Below are positions 10,541-19,041 of a stretch of DNA of 64,000 bases, one piece after another (position 1 is the first letter of the stretch; each line of letters opens with the position of its first letter). Origin of the DNA: Janthinobacterium sp. UMAB-56 (lineage in GTDB: Bacteria; Pseudomonadota; Gammaproteobacteria; Burkholderiales; Burkholderiaceae_D). A model generated the notes under the pieces. The model was not told where the DNA came from. It worked only from the letters and a program-made list of their open reading frames with translations, and searched no databases. The position numbers were made by a program, and so were the translations under genes. Location: positions 174,439 through 238,438 of the forward strand of contig NZ_LT607670.1 of NCBI RefSeq assembly GCF_900095265.1. The letters are read 5' to 3'.

Positions 10541-11913
10541 ACTGTCGGCTGCAGCGGCGCACCATCGGCAAAGAAGGCGGGGTAGTCACTCATCAAGTCA
10601 CGCTCAAGATTGTTGACCTTGCGAAATTGCCGCAGCGACGGCGCCATGGCACGGCCCGCATCCCAGCTGCGCCAGGCATTCGGCGCATCGAACTGCGCCA
10701 GCAAGGCGTCGCCCAGATCCTGGTACACGGCGGCCATGTGCGGTTTTGCCTGCAGCACTTGCAGATACAGCGCGGTCGCTTCCGGCCATTGCCCCAGCTT
10801 GGCGCGCAAATTGCCCTCGAACAAGGCCAATACGGGCTGTTCCAGCCCTGTTTGCACCCTGAAGGCCTGCACGGTGGCCAGCGCGGCCGTGATGCCGTCC
10901 CGCTCCTTGGCCAGCAGCGCCCGCGTCAAGTCGTGGATGGGCTGGCACTCCTGCATCGCCAGTTGCTGCTGGGGTGACAGCTTCTCGACCAGCGCGCCGG
11001 TGGAAAAATGGTCTTCCAGCATGCTCAGGAAGGCGTCAAAAGGTTGTGCCGCCGCAAACAGGCGCTCCGCTTCGGCGCGCAGTGCCGGATGCGCCTGAGG
11101 GCCCAGCGGCGGCAGCCGCGCCGCTTGCGCCAGCACTCTTTCGAGCGTTGGCGCATCGGCCGCCAGCGGCCGCGGCCGATAGACGGCCAGGGAATACGTG
11201 GCGGGCGCGTCCACCACAAGCGCGCTGATGCGGAAATGGCGCGTGACCGTCGCGCTCACTTCCTGGTAGTGCAAGGTGAAGTCGGCGGGAAGGCGCTTGC
11301 CGGCGGCCAGCATCTGCAGCACCAGCGGATGGCCGCCCCAGGTGTAGCGCAGATACTGGGCAAACGCCGTGGCCTCGGCGCCGCTGACGGGACTGCCGCT
11401 CACCCCAAGGCGCAGCAAAGGCTGCTCATCGAGCGACCACAGCACGGCGCCATCGAGCACCTGGGGCACCAGGGCGCCGCGCCGCCTTGCCAGCGGCACG
11501 GACAGCGCTTGCTCGTCATAGACGGGCGACGTGACGTGGGCCGGCAAGCCACCAGCCTGCAGCGCGCCAGCCCTACCCTTGCGGTGTGCTAGCTCAAGAT
11601 GGCGCAAGCCTGCCACGTCGAACAGCGAATAGGCGTCGTAGGTGGACGCCGCCGTATCGACCACGTAGCGTCCGCGCGTGGCAAAGTCGAACACGGACAG
11701 GGTCTTGCCATCGCGCACACTAATGAAATGCGGCCCCAGCACAATATCGCTCTCCTTGCTTTCCCGCGCCGGCAGGCTGGTTTTCAGGCCTGGCTTGGTG
11801 ACGCGCTCGGTAGTCACCGTGACGTGGAACGCGACGCTGGCCTGGGCCACGCTGGCGCCCAGGAAAAGGATGGCGGCCACGCTGGCGCGGCGCAAGGCAG
11901 GAAAGAGCGACAT
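10477..11913 (-). CDS. Exported hypothetical protein with TPR-like C-terminal region
   Basis: A 478-aa protein with a signal peptide (RRASVAAILFLGASVAQAS, cleavage near residue 25). The N-terminal half (about 26-270) is beta-rich and not assigned to a family. The C-terminal region (about 310-440) is alpha-helical with TPR-like spacing (LGQWPEATALYLQVLQAKP, then AAVYQDLGDALLAQF). It ends in a Ser/Thr/Pro-rich tail of about 25 residues. That tail is encoded in the 64 bp overlapping the lysE gene on the other strand, so it may be a late extension. Likely periplasmic; function unknown. Confidence 0.75.
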   Translation of the reverse strand: MSLFPALRRASVAAILFLGASVAQASVAFHVTVTTERVTKPGLKTSLPARESKESDIVLGPHFISVRDGKTLSVFDFATRGRYVVDTAASTYDAYSLFDVAGLRHLELAHRKGRAGALQAGGLPAHVTSPVYDEQALSVPLARRRGALVPQVLDGAVLWSLDEQPLLRLGVSGSPVSGAEATAFAQYLRYTWGGHPLVLQMLAAGKRLPADFTLHYQEVSATVTRHFRISALVVDAPATYSLAVYRPRPLAADAPTLERVLAQAARLPPLGPQAHPALRAEAERLFAAAQPFDAFLSMLEDHFSTGALVEKLSPQQQLAMQECQPIHDLTRALLAKERDGITAALATVQAFRVQTGLEQPVLALFEGNLRAKLGQWPEATALYLQVLQAKPHMAAVYQDLGDALLAQFDAPNAWRSWDAGRAMAPSLRQFRKVNNLERDLMSDYPAFFADGAPLQPTVQPSTSRPASSTKTEGSTNLP

Positions 11914-11983
11914 GAAGATGAGGCATGGGAGAAATGCTGATTCTAAGGCAAAGCACGCGCTTGCCCTGTTTTGCTTGCCGGCA

Positions 11984-12009
11984 TAAAAAAAGACAGCCGC
12001 AGCTGTCTT
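11984..12009 (-). terminator. Intrinsic terminator after phaB
   Basis: AAGACAGC / GCTGTCTT stem (11990-11997, 12002-12009) with a CGCA loop. The minus-strand transcript ends in a U-run made by the A-run at 11984-11990. It lies 21 bases past the phaB stop. Confidence 0.85.
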
Positions 12010-12030
12010 CCTGTTGTGCCTCTAGACTGC

Positions 12031-12771
12031 TTACGACATGTGCTGGCCGCCGTTGATCGAGATATTCGCGCCCGTGACGAACGCTGCCTCGTCGGAGGCC
12101 AGGTAGGCCACCAGGCCGGCCACTTCTTCCGGCTTGCCCAGGCGCGCCATCGGAATTTGCGGGATGATTTTGCTGTCGAGCACTTCCTGCGGAATCGCCA
12201 TGACCATCTTGGTGCCGATGTAGCCCGGCGAAATGGTGTTGACGGTGACGTTCTTGCGCGCCACTTCCAGCGCCAGCGACTTGGTGAAACCATGCATGCC
12301 GGCTTTCGCTGCCGAATAGTTGGTCTGGCCGAAGGCGCCCTTCTGGCCATTCACGGACGAAATATTGATGATGCGGCCCCAGCCGCGTTCCACCATGCCG
12401 TCACAGACCGGCTTGGTCATATTGAAGACGGAATCGAGGTTGGTGCTCATCACGGCATCCCAGTTCGGCTTGTCCATCTTCTTGAACGTCATGTCGCGCG
12501 TGATGCCGGCGTTATTCACCAGCACGTCGACAGGACCGATTTCCGCTTCCACTGCCGCCACGCAGGCAGCCGCCGAATCGTAGTCGGCCACATCGCAGGG
12601 ATACGCCTTGAAGTCATAGCCCATGTCCTTGGTCGTCGCCAGCCATTCCGCGACCTTCGGATTGCCTGGAGAATATGTGGTCACCACGCGATAGCCGAGC
12701 GCCGCCAGCTTGAAACAGACTGCTTCGCCCAGACCACCCATGCCACCAGTTACCAATGCAACTCTTGCCAT
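12031..12771 (-). CDS. phaB: Acetoacetyl-CoA reductase
   Basis: A 246-aa short-chain dehydrogenase that reduces acetoacetyl-CoA to (R)-3-hydroxybutyryl-CoA with NADPH, the second step of polyhydroxybutyrate synthesis. The nucleotide-binding TGGMGGLG is near residue 8, NNAGITRD near 87, the catalytic Ser in INISSVNGQKGAFGQ and YSAAK near 150. The ATG at 12771 is chosen over 12777 because GAGGGG is correctly spaced from 12771 and the length then matches PhaB. It follows phaA on the same strand after 137 bp containing a large hairpin. No phaC is in the window. Confidence 0.95.
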   Translation of the reverse strand: MARVALVTGGMGGLGEAVCFKLAALGYRVVTTYSPGNPKVAEWLATTKDMGYDFKAYPCDVADYDSAAACVAAVEAEIGPVDVLVNNAGITRDMTFKKMDKPNWDAVMSTNLDSVFNMTKPVCDGMVERGWGRIINISSVNGQKGAFGQTNYSAAKAGMHGFTKSLALEVARKNVTVNTISPGYIGTKMVMAIPQEVLDSKIIPQIPMARLGKPEEVAGLVAYLASDEAAFVTGANISINGGQHMS

Positions 12772-12860
12772 TTTCATCCCCTCAGTGTCGTTCTATTGCT
12801 AAAAAGTTAATTATTTAGTGAAAGCAATCCAGCTTCACCGCATGACTGCGGCGTATCGCA

Positions 12861-12894
12861 CCCAGGCGGCACGCACTGCGTGCAACCGCCCGGG
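12861..12894 (-). other. Intercistronic phaA-phaB hairpin
   Basis: A near-perfect inverted repeat: outer arms CCCAGGCGG and CCGCCCGGG (one G-U or A-C position), inner arms CACGC / GCGTG, 3-nt loop. No T-run follows on either strand, so it is better read as an mRNA-processing or stability element, or a partial attenuator between phaA and phaB, than as a terminator. Confidence 0.55.
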
Positions 12895-12908
12895 TTCTGT
12901 GGCAGCGC

Positions 12909-14087
12909 TTAATCCCTTTCGATGGCCAGGGCAACACCCATGCCGCCGCCGATGCACAAGGCGGCCAAGCCTTTCTTGGCGTCGCGGCGTATCATTTCGT
13001 GGATCAGGGTAACGAGGATGCGCGCGCCGGACGCGCCGATCGGGTGGCCGATGGCAATCGCGCCGCCGTTCACGTTGATCTTGCTGGTATCCCAGCCCAT
13101 TTCCTTGTTGACGGCAATCGCTTGCGCGGCAAACGCTTCGTTGATTTCCATCAAGTCCAGCTCTTCATGCGTCCAGCCGGCTTTTTTCAGGCACAGGCGC
13201 GAGGCGGAGACGGGGCCCATGCCCATGACGGCAGGGTCCAGGCCCGACGAGGCATAGGCCTTGATGCGCGCCAGCGGCTTCAAGCCCAGTTCCTTCGCTT
13301 GCGAGGCGGACATCATGATCACGGCGGCGGCGCCGTCATTCAGCCCCGAAGCGTTGCCGGCCGTGACAGTACCGTCCTTGGCGAACGCGGGGCGCAGGCC
13401 GGACAGCGATTCCAGGGTCGAACCGGGCTTGATGTATTCATCGCTGTCGAAGACCACCGTGCCTTTTTTGTTGGCGATTTCCAGCGGCAGGATTTCGTCC
13501 TTGAACTTGCCCGCTTTTTGCGCCGCTTCCGCCTTCAGTTGCGACTGCAGCGCGAATTCATCCTGCTCGGCGCGCGTCACTTCGTATTTCTTGGCGACGT
13601 TTTCCGCCGTGATGCCCATGTGGTACTGGTTGTACACGTCCCACAGGCCGTCGACGATCATGGTGTCGATCATCTTGAAGTCACCCATGCGGAAACCGTC
13701 GCGCGAGCCGTTCATGGCATGCGGCGAGGCGCTCATGTTTTCCTGGCCACCGGCGATGATGATGTTGGCGTCGCCGCACTTGATCGCTTGCGCCGCCAGG
13801 TGCGTGGCCTTCAGGCCGCTGCCGCATACCTTGTTGATGGTGAATGCCGGGATGGAGCTGGGCAGGCCAGCCTTGATGACGGCCTGGCGCGCGGCGTTCT
13901 GGCCGACGGCAGCCGTCAGCACCTGGCCCAGGATCGCTTCGCCGATCAGGTTCGGGTCGATGCCGGTTTGTGCCAGCAAGCCCTTGATTACATGCGCGCC
14001 CAGTTCGGACGCAGGAATCTTGGCCAGACTGCCACCGAATTTGCCGACTGCGGTACGGCCGGCGGCCACGATTACGACATCATCCAT
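12909..14087 (-). CDS. phaA: Acetyl-CoA C-acetyltransferase (beta-ketothiolase)
   Basis: A 392-aa thiolase that condenses two acetyl-CoA to acetoacetyl-CoA. The active-site Cys88 sits in [11 protein letters not shown], the His in [12 protein letters not shown] and the second Cys in [16 protein letters not shown] at the C-terminus. These are the three standard thiolase signatures, at the normal length. It heads the phaA-phaB pair and so supplies precursors for PHB. Thiolases of this type also act in ketone-body and fatty-acid metabolism; the phaB and phasin neighbours favour PHB. Confidence 0.95.
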   Translation of the reverse strand: MDDVVIVAAGRTAVGKFGGSLAKIPASELGAHVIKGLLAQTGIDPNLIGEAILGQVLTAAVGQNAARQAVIKAGLPSSIPAFTINKVCGSGLKATHLAAQAIKCGDANIIIAGGQENMSASPHAMNGSRDGFRMGDFKMIDTMIVDGLWDVYNQYHMGITAENVAKKYEVTRAEQDEFALQSQLKAEAAQKAGKFKDEILPLEIANKKGTVVFDSDEYIKPGSTLESLSGLRPAFAKDGTVTAGNASGLNDGAAAVIMMSASQAKELGLKPLARIKAYASSGLDPAVMGMGPVSASRLCLKKAGWTHEELDLMEINEAFAAQAIAVNKEMGWDTSKINVNGGAIAIGHPIGASGARILVTLIHEMIRRDAKKGLAALCIGGGMGVALAIERD

Positions 14088-14309
14088 TTATTTCTCCGAT
14101 ATGCTGGCCACGAGGGCCAAGGTCAAGGTACTAATAGAATCCAATTGGAATCCAGTGAAACCGGGAAGACACAGCAAGCTGTGTTTCATTCTAGCGCGGC
14201 ATGCGCCGCAGTTCCAGCGCCGCACCGCTGGCGGCGACGATGACGGCCTGCTTGCGGTACTGGCGGGCGGACTGGCGCGGCGGATAGCCGCTGACGGGCC
14301 GCAAAACGC

Positions 14310-14795
14310 TTACGCCTGGCGAGCAGGATGCGTCTTTTTATTTTTATCATACCCTTCATCGGTGCCGCCGAAAGTGGTTTTTAGAAAATTATTGAAGGGA
14401 ATAATCAGTGGCACGGGCGTTTGCTTTACCACCTGCAACAGCTCGCCAAATTTTTGATGCGATGCAGCAAACTCACCCTTTGTCACAGTGTCGAATTTCT
14501 CCTGGGTTTCTTGGGCAACATCCTTTGCCTGGCGGCCATATGCACCGATGCGTTCGATGGCCAGTTGCGACTGCGTGCGCGACAGTTGCAGCAACGCTTG
14601 CGTATCCTTCACGGACAGCAGCTGATTGCCCGCCACCGTAGCAGCGGCCAGCGCCGCACGGGCCGTGTCGAGCTGCCAGGCGAGCACGCTGGCGCCGCTG
14701 TCGGCAGAGGCCTGGACGTACGCCTGCGCAGTGCTCAATTGCGCTTCCACCACGGCCTTGCCGGCCTGTGCCCATTGTTCGAAAAATGAAAACAT
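14310..14795 (-). CDS. phaP: Phasin (PHB granule-associated protein)
   Basis: A 161-aa amphipathic, helix-rich protein of the Burkholderiales phasin family. It begins [21 protein letters not shown] and has long Ala/Gln/Leu heptad-like stretches (about 15-110) with no cysteine. Phasins coat polyhydroxyalkanoate granules and set their size and number. A good AAGGA-type ribosome site precedes the ATG. It lies upstream of phaA-phaB on the same strand after a 222-bp gap, so it may have its own promoter. The C-terminus is basic ([12 protein letters not shown]). Confidence 0.88.
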   Translation of the reverse strand: MFSFFEQWAQAGKAVVEAQLSTAQAYVQASADSGASVLAWQLDTARAALAAATVAGNQLLSVKDTQALLQLSRTQSQLAIERIGAYGRQAKDVAQETQEKFDTVTKGEFAASHQKFGELLQVVKQTPVPLIIPFNNFLKTTFGGTDEGYDKNKKTHPARQA

Positions 14796-14923
14796 GTCCT
14801 TCCCCCCAAAGAGTAGACGGCGCCATGTTGCGCCGCACAGTGCTCAACTGTAAGCGGTGCTTCATTGCTGAACCTTGATATTTATCAAGCTTTCCTGTTG
14901 GTTTGTTTCCAATTCAACGTTGA

Positions 14924-15832
14924 TCAGGACAACAACTTGATACCGTCGAGCGAAGCGGCACACTGCTCGCGTATCACGCTGACGAAATCGCGCACGTATG
15001 CCTTGTCCTGCAGATGCTCGGGCACGGATACGTACAAATCGCTCCACAAGCCGTGCTCACCCACCGGGCGCGCCACCACATAATCGTAATCGACGTAATT
15101 CTTGATGGCCCAGTTCGGCAAGGCGGCGATGCCGCGCCGGCTCGCCACCAGCTGCAGCACGGCCACGGTCAGTTCGGCCGTGCGGCGTTCAAACTCGATG
15201 CCGGCCGGCCGCAGCACTTCGCGGATCAGATCGATGCGCGCTTCCGGCACGGGATAGGTGATCAGGGTCTCGCCCGTAAAGTCCGCCGCCACCAGCCGGC
15301 GCTGCGCCTGCAGCCGGTGCTTCTGCGCCATCACCACCAGCATTTCAAAGCGGAACAGGGGAAACACGGTGAAATCGGGCCCATACGGCGAGCCGATCAC
15401 GAGGTCCGCCTCGCCCGAACGCAGCAAGTCCACCGGTTCGCTGTGAAAGCCCGACACCAGGTCGATTTCCACTTCAGGCCAGCGCTGGCGGAACGCATCC
15501 ATCACCGGCATGAGCCAGTCGAAACAGGTATGGCATTCGAGCGCCACGCGCAACTGCCCCTTGTCGCCCTGCGACAGGCGCGCCACGTCGCGCTCGGCCA
15601 GCTCGATCTCGGGCAGCAGCATGTCGGCCAGCTCCAGCAGCCGGCTGCCGGTGGCCGTAAACGCAATCGGTATCGACTTGCGCTCGAACAGCGGGGCCTT
15701 GTAGCGCTCTTCCAGCAAACGGATCTGGTGCGACAGCGCCGACTGTGTCAGGTTGAGCAATTGCGCGGCACGCACCAGGCTGCCGGAAGAGCGCAAGGCA
15801 CTCAGGGTGCGCAGATGACGGATTTCTAGCAT
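14924..15832 (-). CDS. metR: LysR-family regulator of methionine synthesis
   Basis: A 302-aa LysR regulator with an N-terminal winged helix (about 1-60; TQSALSHQIRLLEERY) and a substrate-binding domain. It matches E. coli MetR in recalled landmarks: it begins MLEIRHLRTL, has ALECHTCFDWLMPVMDAF (MetR: IECHSCIQWLTP), and RGIAALPNWAI. MetR uses homocysteine as coactivator and activates metE and often metH or metF. The divergent partner should be metE, and what remains of metE is exactly there (15943-16282). A TGAA-N5-TTCA MetR box lies in between. Confidence 0.9.
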   Translation of the reverse strand: MLEIRHLRTLSALRSSGSLVRAAQLLNLTQSALSHQIRLLEERYKAPLFERKSIPIAFTATGSRLLELADMLLPEIELAERDVARLSQGDKGQLRVALECHTCFDWLMPVMDAFRQRWPEVEIDLVSGFHSEPVDLLRSGEADLVIGSPYGPDFTVFPLFRFEMLVVMAQKHRLQAQRRLVAADFTGETLITYPVPEARIDLIREVLRPAGIEFERRTAELTVAVLQLVASRRGIAALPNWAIKNYVDYDYVVARPVGEHGLWSDLYVSVPEHLQDKAYVRDFVSVIREQCAASLDGIKLLS

Positions 15833-15853
15833 CGGGAAAGGGAAGGATCTACG

Positions 15854-15866
15854 TGAATTATTTTCA
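15854..15866. promoter_or_regulatory. MetR operator
   Basis: TGAATTATTTTCA, an exact match to the MetR consensus TGAA-N5-TTCA. It lies 21 bp before the metR start and 76 bp before the former metE start. It could serve metR autoregulation even though its divergent target is dead. Confidence 0.75.
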
Positions 15867-15942
15867 TGTTATTCGGTAAAATGTTTCCTTTTAATTATAG
15901 ATCAAGTTGCCGCACACTCTAGCGCATTCACATTAAATCTCG

Positions 15943-16282
15943 ATGACATCACGACCATTCGTAGCCATTCCTTGGCTTTCCCCATATCGGCGCTGGAAAG
16001 CCACTGGCGTGGCGAGATCTCCGAAGCGGCCCTGGAAGCGACGGGCCGGCAACTGCGGGCGCCTGCAACTGCCCGACTTCCCGACGACGACCATCGGCTT
16101 CCACCCGCAAATGGCGGCCATCCGCGCCGCGCATCCCCTCGACCGTCGACATGGTGAAATTACTGCAAAAAACCAGCGCCATGCGTCCGCCCGCCAATTG
16201 ATGGGTGAAGCCGGACTGCGGTTTGAAGACGCGGGGCGGGGTGGCAACGCCAGCGGCGTTGCTGAATAGGTGCGCGGCTTGA
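15943..16282 (+). pseudogene. metE: metE remnant (cobalamin-independent methionine synthase)
   Basis: A heavily deleted metE. Three pieces in three frames follow the order of MetE. First, from the ATG at 15943, the N-terminus (ITTIRSHSLAFP, then ALESHWRGEISEAAL and TGRQLRA), which after the first codons reads in the frame of 15972. Second, the catalytic-domain opening (LPDFPTTTIGFHPQMAAIRA) in the frame of 15943, around 16067-16130. Third, the C-terminus (MVKLLQKTSAM, then WVKPDCGLKTRG) in the frame of 16151, interrupted by a TGA at 16199 and ending at the TGA at 16280-16282. The intact enzyme has about 760 residues; about 340 bp remain, so most of the gene is gone through internal deletions. 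Neither the zinc site nor the folate site can form. metR, the MetR box and the terminator flank it. Confidence 0.88.
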
Positions 16283-16323
16283 TCCGGAACAGCGCCGTCA
16301 GGGCGCATGTCCGGCTGCTTTCA

Positions 16324-16364
16324 GGGCGGCGCAGCGGTTTTCCGCAGCACCGCCCATTTTTTTT
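16324..16364 (+). terminator. metE: Terminator of the former metE
   Basis: GGGCGG / CCGCCC outer stem (16324-16329 and 16350-16355) with an inner GCGG-TTTT-CCGC hairpin, then eight Ts after one A. It lies 42 bp past the last metE stop and remains intact. Confidence 0.85.
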
Positions 16365-16504
16365 GACATGAAGTAGGGGTTGCCCTGCGGAATAGCACGC
16401 GCCAGGCCCCTGATGCTGATTTTTTTGCAGTAGAATGCAAGAAATTTACTGCTCCCATTGTTGCCGTACGGAACAGTTGGCTTGCCGCAGTTTCACTTTG
16501 ATAA

Positions 16505-17260
16505 ATGTTTATGTCCAAAAGCCCGTCGCAGAAGCCTATCGAAATCAAGATTTCCACCGTCGTCGCTGTCTCCGCCATCATGCATAGCGCCGATACGCAG
16601 GCACTCGATGCCGCCTTGCGCGACATGACGGGAGGCGTGGCGGACTTTTTCGAGGACGACCTGGCCGTGCTGGACGTGGCCGCCTTGCCACCCGGCAGCA
16701 CGCCCGTCGACTGGGCCGGCCTGGTTGCACTGCTGAAAAAATATCGCTTGAATGCCGTGGCCGTGCGCAATGCGCCGGCCGAGGTGCATGACGCCATCCT
16801 AGCGCAAGGCTTGAGCCTCGACAGCGGCAAGACGCGCGACGACGCGCCGCCCAAGGATGGGCCGAAGGATACCGCCACGGCCGCCGCCCAGACGGGCGCC
16901 GACGCACAGGTGATGGTGATCGACACGCCCGTGCGGGCCGGCCAGCGCATTTATGCGCGCGGCTGCGACCTGATTATCACCGCTGTCGTCAACAATGGCG
17001 CCGAAATCATCGCCGATGGCAGCATCCACGTGTATTCCTCGCTGTACGGCCGCGCGCTGGCCGGCGCCTCGGGCAATGCCCAGGCGCGCATCTTCGCGCT
17101 GGCAATGGAACCGGAACTGGTCTCGATCGCCGGCGTGTACCGCACGTTCGAGGATGGTTTCCCCCCAGAAATGGCGCGCGGACCCGCGCAAATTCGTTTG
17201 GCCGGAGACAGAATCGATATACACTCTGTCAATCCGGTCACTCCCGTGAACCGCTCTTAA
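16505..17260 (+). CDS. minC: Septum-site inhibitor MinC
   Basis: A 251-aa inhibitor of FtsZ ring assembly at the poles. The N-terminal MinC_N domain (about 8-105) and the C-terminal beta-helical MinC_C domain (about 140-245) are joined by a Lys/Asp/Pro/Ala-rich linker. The C-terminal domain shows the family pattern VRAGQRIYARGCDLIIT, VNNGAEIIADGSIHVYSSLYGRALAG. It is first in minCDE. The ATG at 16511 (MSKSP) is an alternative start; neither has a strong ribosome site. Confidence 0.95.
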   Translation: MFMSKSPSQKPIEIKISTVVAVSAIMHSADTQALDAALRDMTGGVADFFEDDLAVLDVAALPPGSTPVDWAGLVALLKKYRLNAVAVRNAPAEVHDAILAQGLSLDSGKTRDDAPPKDGPKDTATAAAQTGADAQVMVIDTPVRAGQRIYARGCDLIITAVVNNGAEIIADGSIHVYSSLYGRALAGASGNAQARIFALAMEPELVSIAGVYRTFEDGFPPEMARGPAQIRLAGDRIDIHSVNPVTPVNRS

Positions 17261-17297
17261 GCTGCACAATTCAAGAGATATCTGAAAAGGATTATTT

Positions 17298-18113
17298 GTG
17301 GCAAGAATTATTGTTGTGACGTCCGGCAAGGGCGGTGTCGGCAAGACGACCTCTAGCGCCAGTTTTTCCACTGGCCTGGCCATGCGCGGCCACAAGACAG
17401 CCGTGCTCGACTTCGACGTGGGCCTGCGCAACCTCGACCTGATCATGGGTTGCGAGCGCCGCGTCGTCTACGACCTGATCAATGTGATCAACAAGGAAGC
17501 CACGCTGAACCAGGCCCTGATCAAGGACAAGCACTGCGACAACCTGTTCATCCTGCCTGCCTCGCAAACGCGCGACAAGGATGCCTTGTCGGAAGAAGGC
17601 GTGGAACGCGTGTTGAACGACCTGATCAACATGGGCTTCGAATTCATCATCTGCGATTCACCGGCCGGCATCGAGCATGGTGCGCTGATGGCGCTGACGT
17701 TTGCCGACGAAGCCATCATCGTGACCAACCCGGAAGTGTCGTCGGTGCGCGATTCGGACCGCATCCTGGGCATCCTGCAAGCCAAGTCGCGCCGCGCGCA
17801 GACGGGCGGCGAGCCGGTCAAGGAACATTTGCTGATTACCCGTTACTCGCCGAAACGCGTGGAATCGGATGAAATGCTGTCTTACCAGGACGTGCAGGAA
17901 ATCCTGCGCATCCCGCTGGTGGGCATCATTCCGGAATCGGAGCAAGTGCTGGCCGCCTCGAACCAGGGCAATCCGGCCATCCATTTCAAGGGCACGGACG
18001 TGGCGCAAGCCTATGAAGACGTGGTCTCGCGTTTCCTCGGCGAAGATGTCGAGTTGCGCTTTACCAACTATGAAAAGCCTGGATTACTCCAGCGCATTTT
18101 TGGGGCGAAGTGA
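17298..18113 (+). CDS. minD: Septum-site ATPase MinD
   Basis: A 271-aa ParA/MinD-family ATPase that recruits MinC to the membrane and oscillates with MinE. The deviant Walker [10 protein letters not shown] begins at residue 10, [13 protein letters not shown] is the switch I region, and the C-terminus ends in an amphipathic membrane-targeting helix ([10 protein letters not shown]). The start is GTG at 17298, 37 bp after minC. minE starts 1 bp after its stop. Confidence 0.97.
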   Translation: MARIIVVTSGKGGVGKTTSSASFSTGLAMRGHKTAVLDFDVGLRNLDLIMGCERRVVYDLINVINKEATLNQALIKDKHCDNLFILPASQTRDKDALSEEGVERVLNDLINMGFEFIICDSPAGIEHGALMALTFADEAIIVTNPEVSSVRDSDRILGILQAKSRRAQTGGEPVKEHLLITRYSPKRVESDEMLSYQDVQEILRIPLVGIIPESEQVLAASNQGNPAIHFKGTDVAQAYEDVVSRFLGEDVELRFTNYEKPGLLQRIFGAK

Positions 18114-18114
18114 T

Positions 18115-18366
18115 ATGGCCTTGCTTTCTTTCCTGTTCCCCCCCAAGCCGAAGACGGCCACCGCGGCCAAGGAACGCCTGCAGATCATCATCGCCCGCGA
18201 ACGCAGCGGACGCGATGGTCCGGACTTCCTGCCCGCCCTGCACAAGGAATTGATCGCCGTCATTTCCAAGTACACCAAGGTCAATGCCGACGACATCAAG
18301 ATTTCGCTGGACCGCCAGGGCAACCTGGAAGTGCTCGACGTCAACGTGGTGCTGCCGGACGCATAA
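18115..18366 (+). CDS. minE: MinE topological specificity factor
   Basis: An 83-aa protein that stimulates MinD ATPase and drives pole-to-pole oscillation. The N-terminal part ([10 protein letters not shown], then [13 protein letters not shown]) is the membrane-targeting and anti-MinCD helix, and the rest is the dimerising topological specificity domain ([13 protein letters not shown]). The start 1 bp after the minD TGA implies translational coupling. It is slightly shorter than E. coli MinE (88 aa). Confidence 0.96.
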   Translation: MALLSFLFPPKPKTATAAKERLQIIIARERSGRDGPDFLPALHKELIAVISKYTKVNADDIKISLDRQGNLEVLDVNVVLPDA

Positions 18367-18369
18367 GCT

Positions 18370-18873
18370 CTACTCCGGCCTCACCGTAAGCAACTCCTGC
18401 GCCACTGCGGCGCAGGCATTCACGTGCTGGTTGCCGATCTGGCGGAACACGGCGTAACCGATGGCGGCCGCCACCGCCTGGCCGGCGAAAGGCACGAAGC
18501 GCGCCACCTGCTTGGTGGCAATCTTGACGCCACTGCGTTTGAGCAGCTGGAGGATCAGTTCGCGCGACACCAGCTTTCCCACCAGCATGCCGCCCATGCC
18601 CACCGCCGCGCGGTAGGCCATCAGCTTGAACTGCGGGTTCAAGCGCTCGATCTGCTCGGGCGTGAGGCCGAATTCGTGGTTGATATCGTTGATCAGCATG
18701 GAAAATAGCCCGACATCCGACATCAGGTCGATGCCGGGAATGGGAATGGCCGAGGCGCCGGCCGACATCATGGCACGCCGCTGCACCAGGCGCCGGCAAC
18801 GTTCGCGCACTTGCTCGATTTCGGCACGACTGGCCGGTATCAGGGTCCAATCGGTAGTGCTCTTGTCTGGCAT
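18370..18873 (-). CDS. Hypothetical protein, possibly DUF697/EcsC-like
   Basis: A 167-aa protein without a signal peptide. After a charged N-terminal helix (ASRAEIEQVRERCRRLVQRRA at about 14-34) come two moderately hydrophobic glycine-rich stretches (SAGASAIPIPGIDLMSDVG, and FVPFAGQAVAAAIGYAVFR at about 126-145). This pattern recalls DUF697/EcsC-type membrane-associated proteins, including the PIPGIDL element. I am not certain of the family. It ends 3 bp from the minE stop, convergent, with no terminator between. Confidence 0.7.
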   Translation of the reverse strand: MPDKSTTDWTLIPASRAEIEQVRERCRRLVQRRAMMSAGASAIPIPGIDLMSDVGLFSMLINDINHEFGLTPEQIERLNPQFKLMAYRAAVGMGGMLVGKLVSRELILQLLKRSGVKIATKQVARFVPFAGQAVAAAIGYAVFRQIGNQHVNACAAVAQELLTVRPE

Positions 18874-19041
18874 GGCCGTTTCTCCGCGGTGAGGGGTCGA
18901 TGGACAAGTGTAACGTAAAGGGCCTGCCCTGCGATTTCACTGGACACAGTTGCAATCTCTGTTATATTTCACTTGAGCATTCCTTAACATAACGATAAGC
19001 AGAGCGGGCCGTCTGTTTGTTGCTACACACTCCAAGCCATT

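Noticed and set aside
9859..10977. 372-aa plus-strand frame overlapping lysE
   Set aside because: The LysE frame (9920-10540) has the family motifs; this one is Arg/Gly/Pro-rich and runs on antisense to the next gene.
14169..14184. ACACAGCA/AGCTGTGT palindrome between phaP and phaA
   Set aside because: There is no T-run on the phaP transcript, and the stem is short with no real loop; not strong enough for a terminator.
15949..16308. 119-aa minus-strand frame over the metE remnant
   Set aside because: The plus strand gives MetE similarity in the right order in three frames, so the minus-strand frame is chance.
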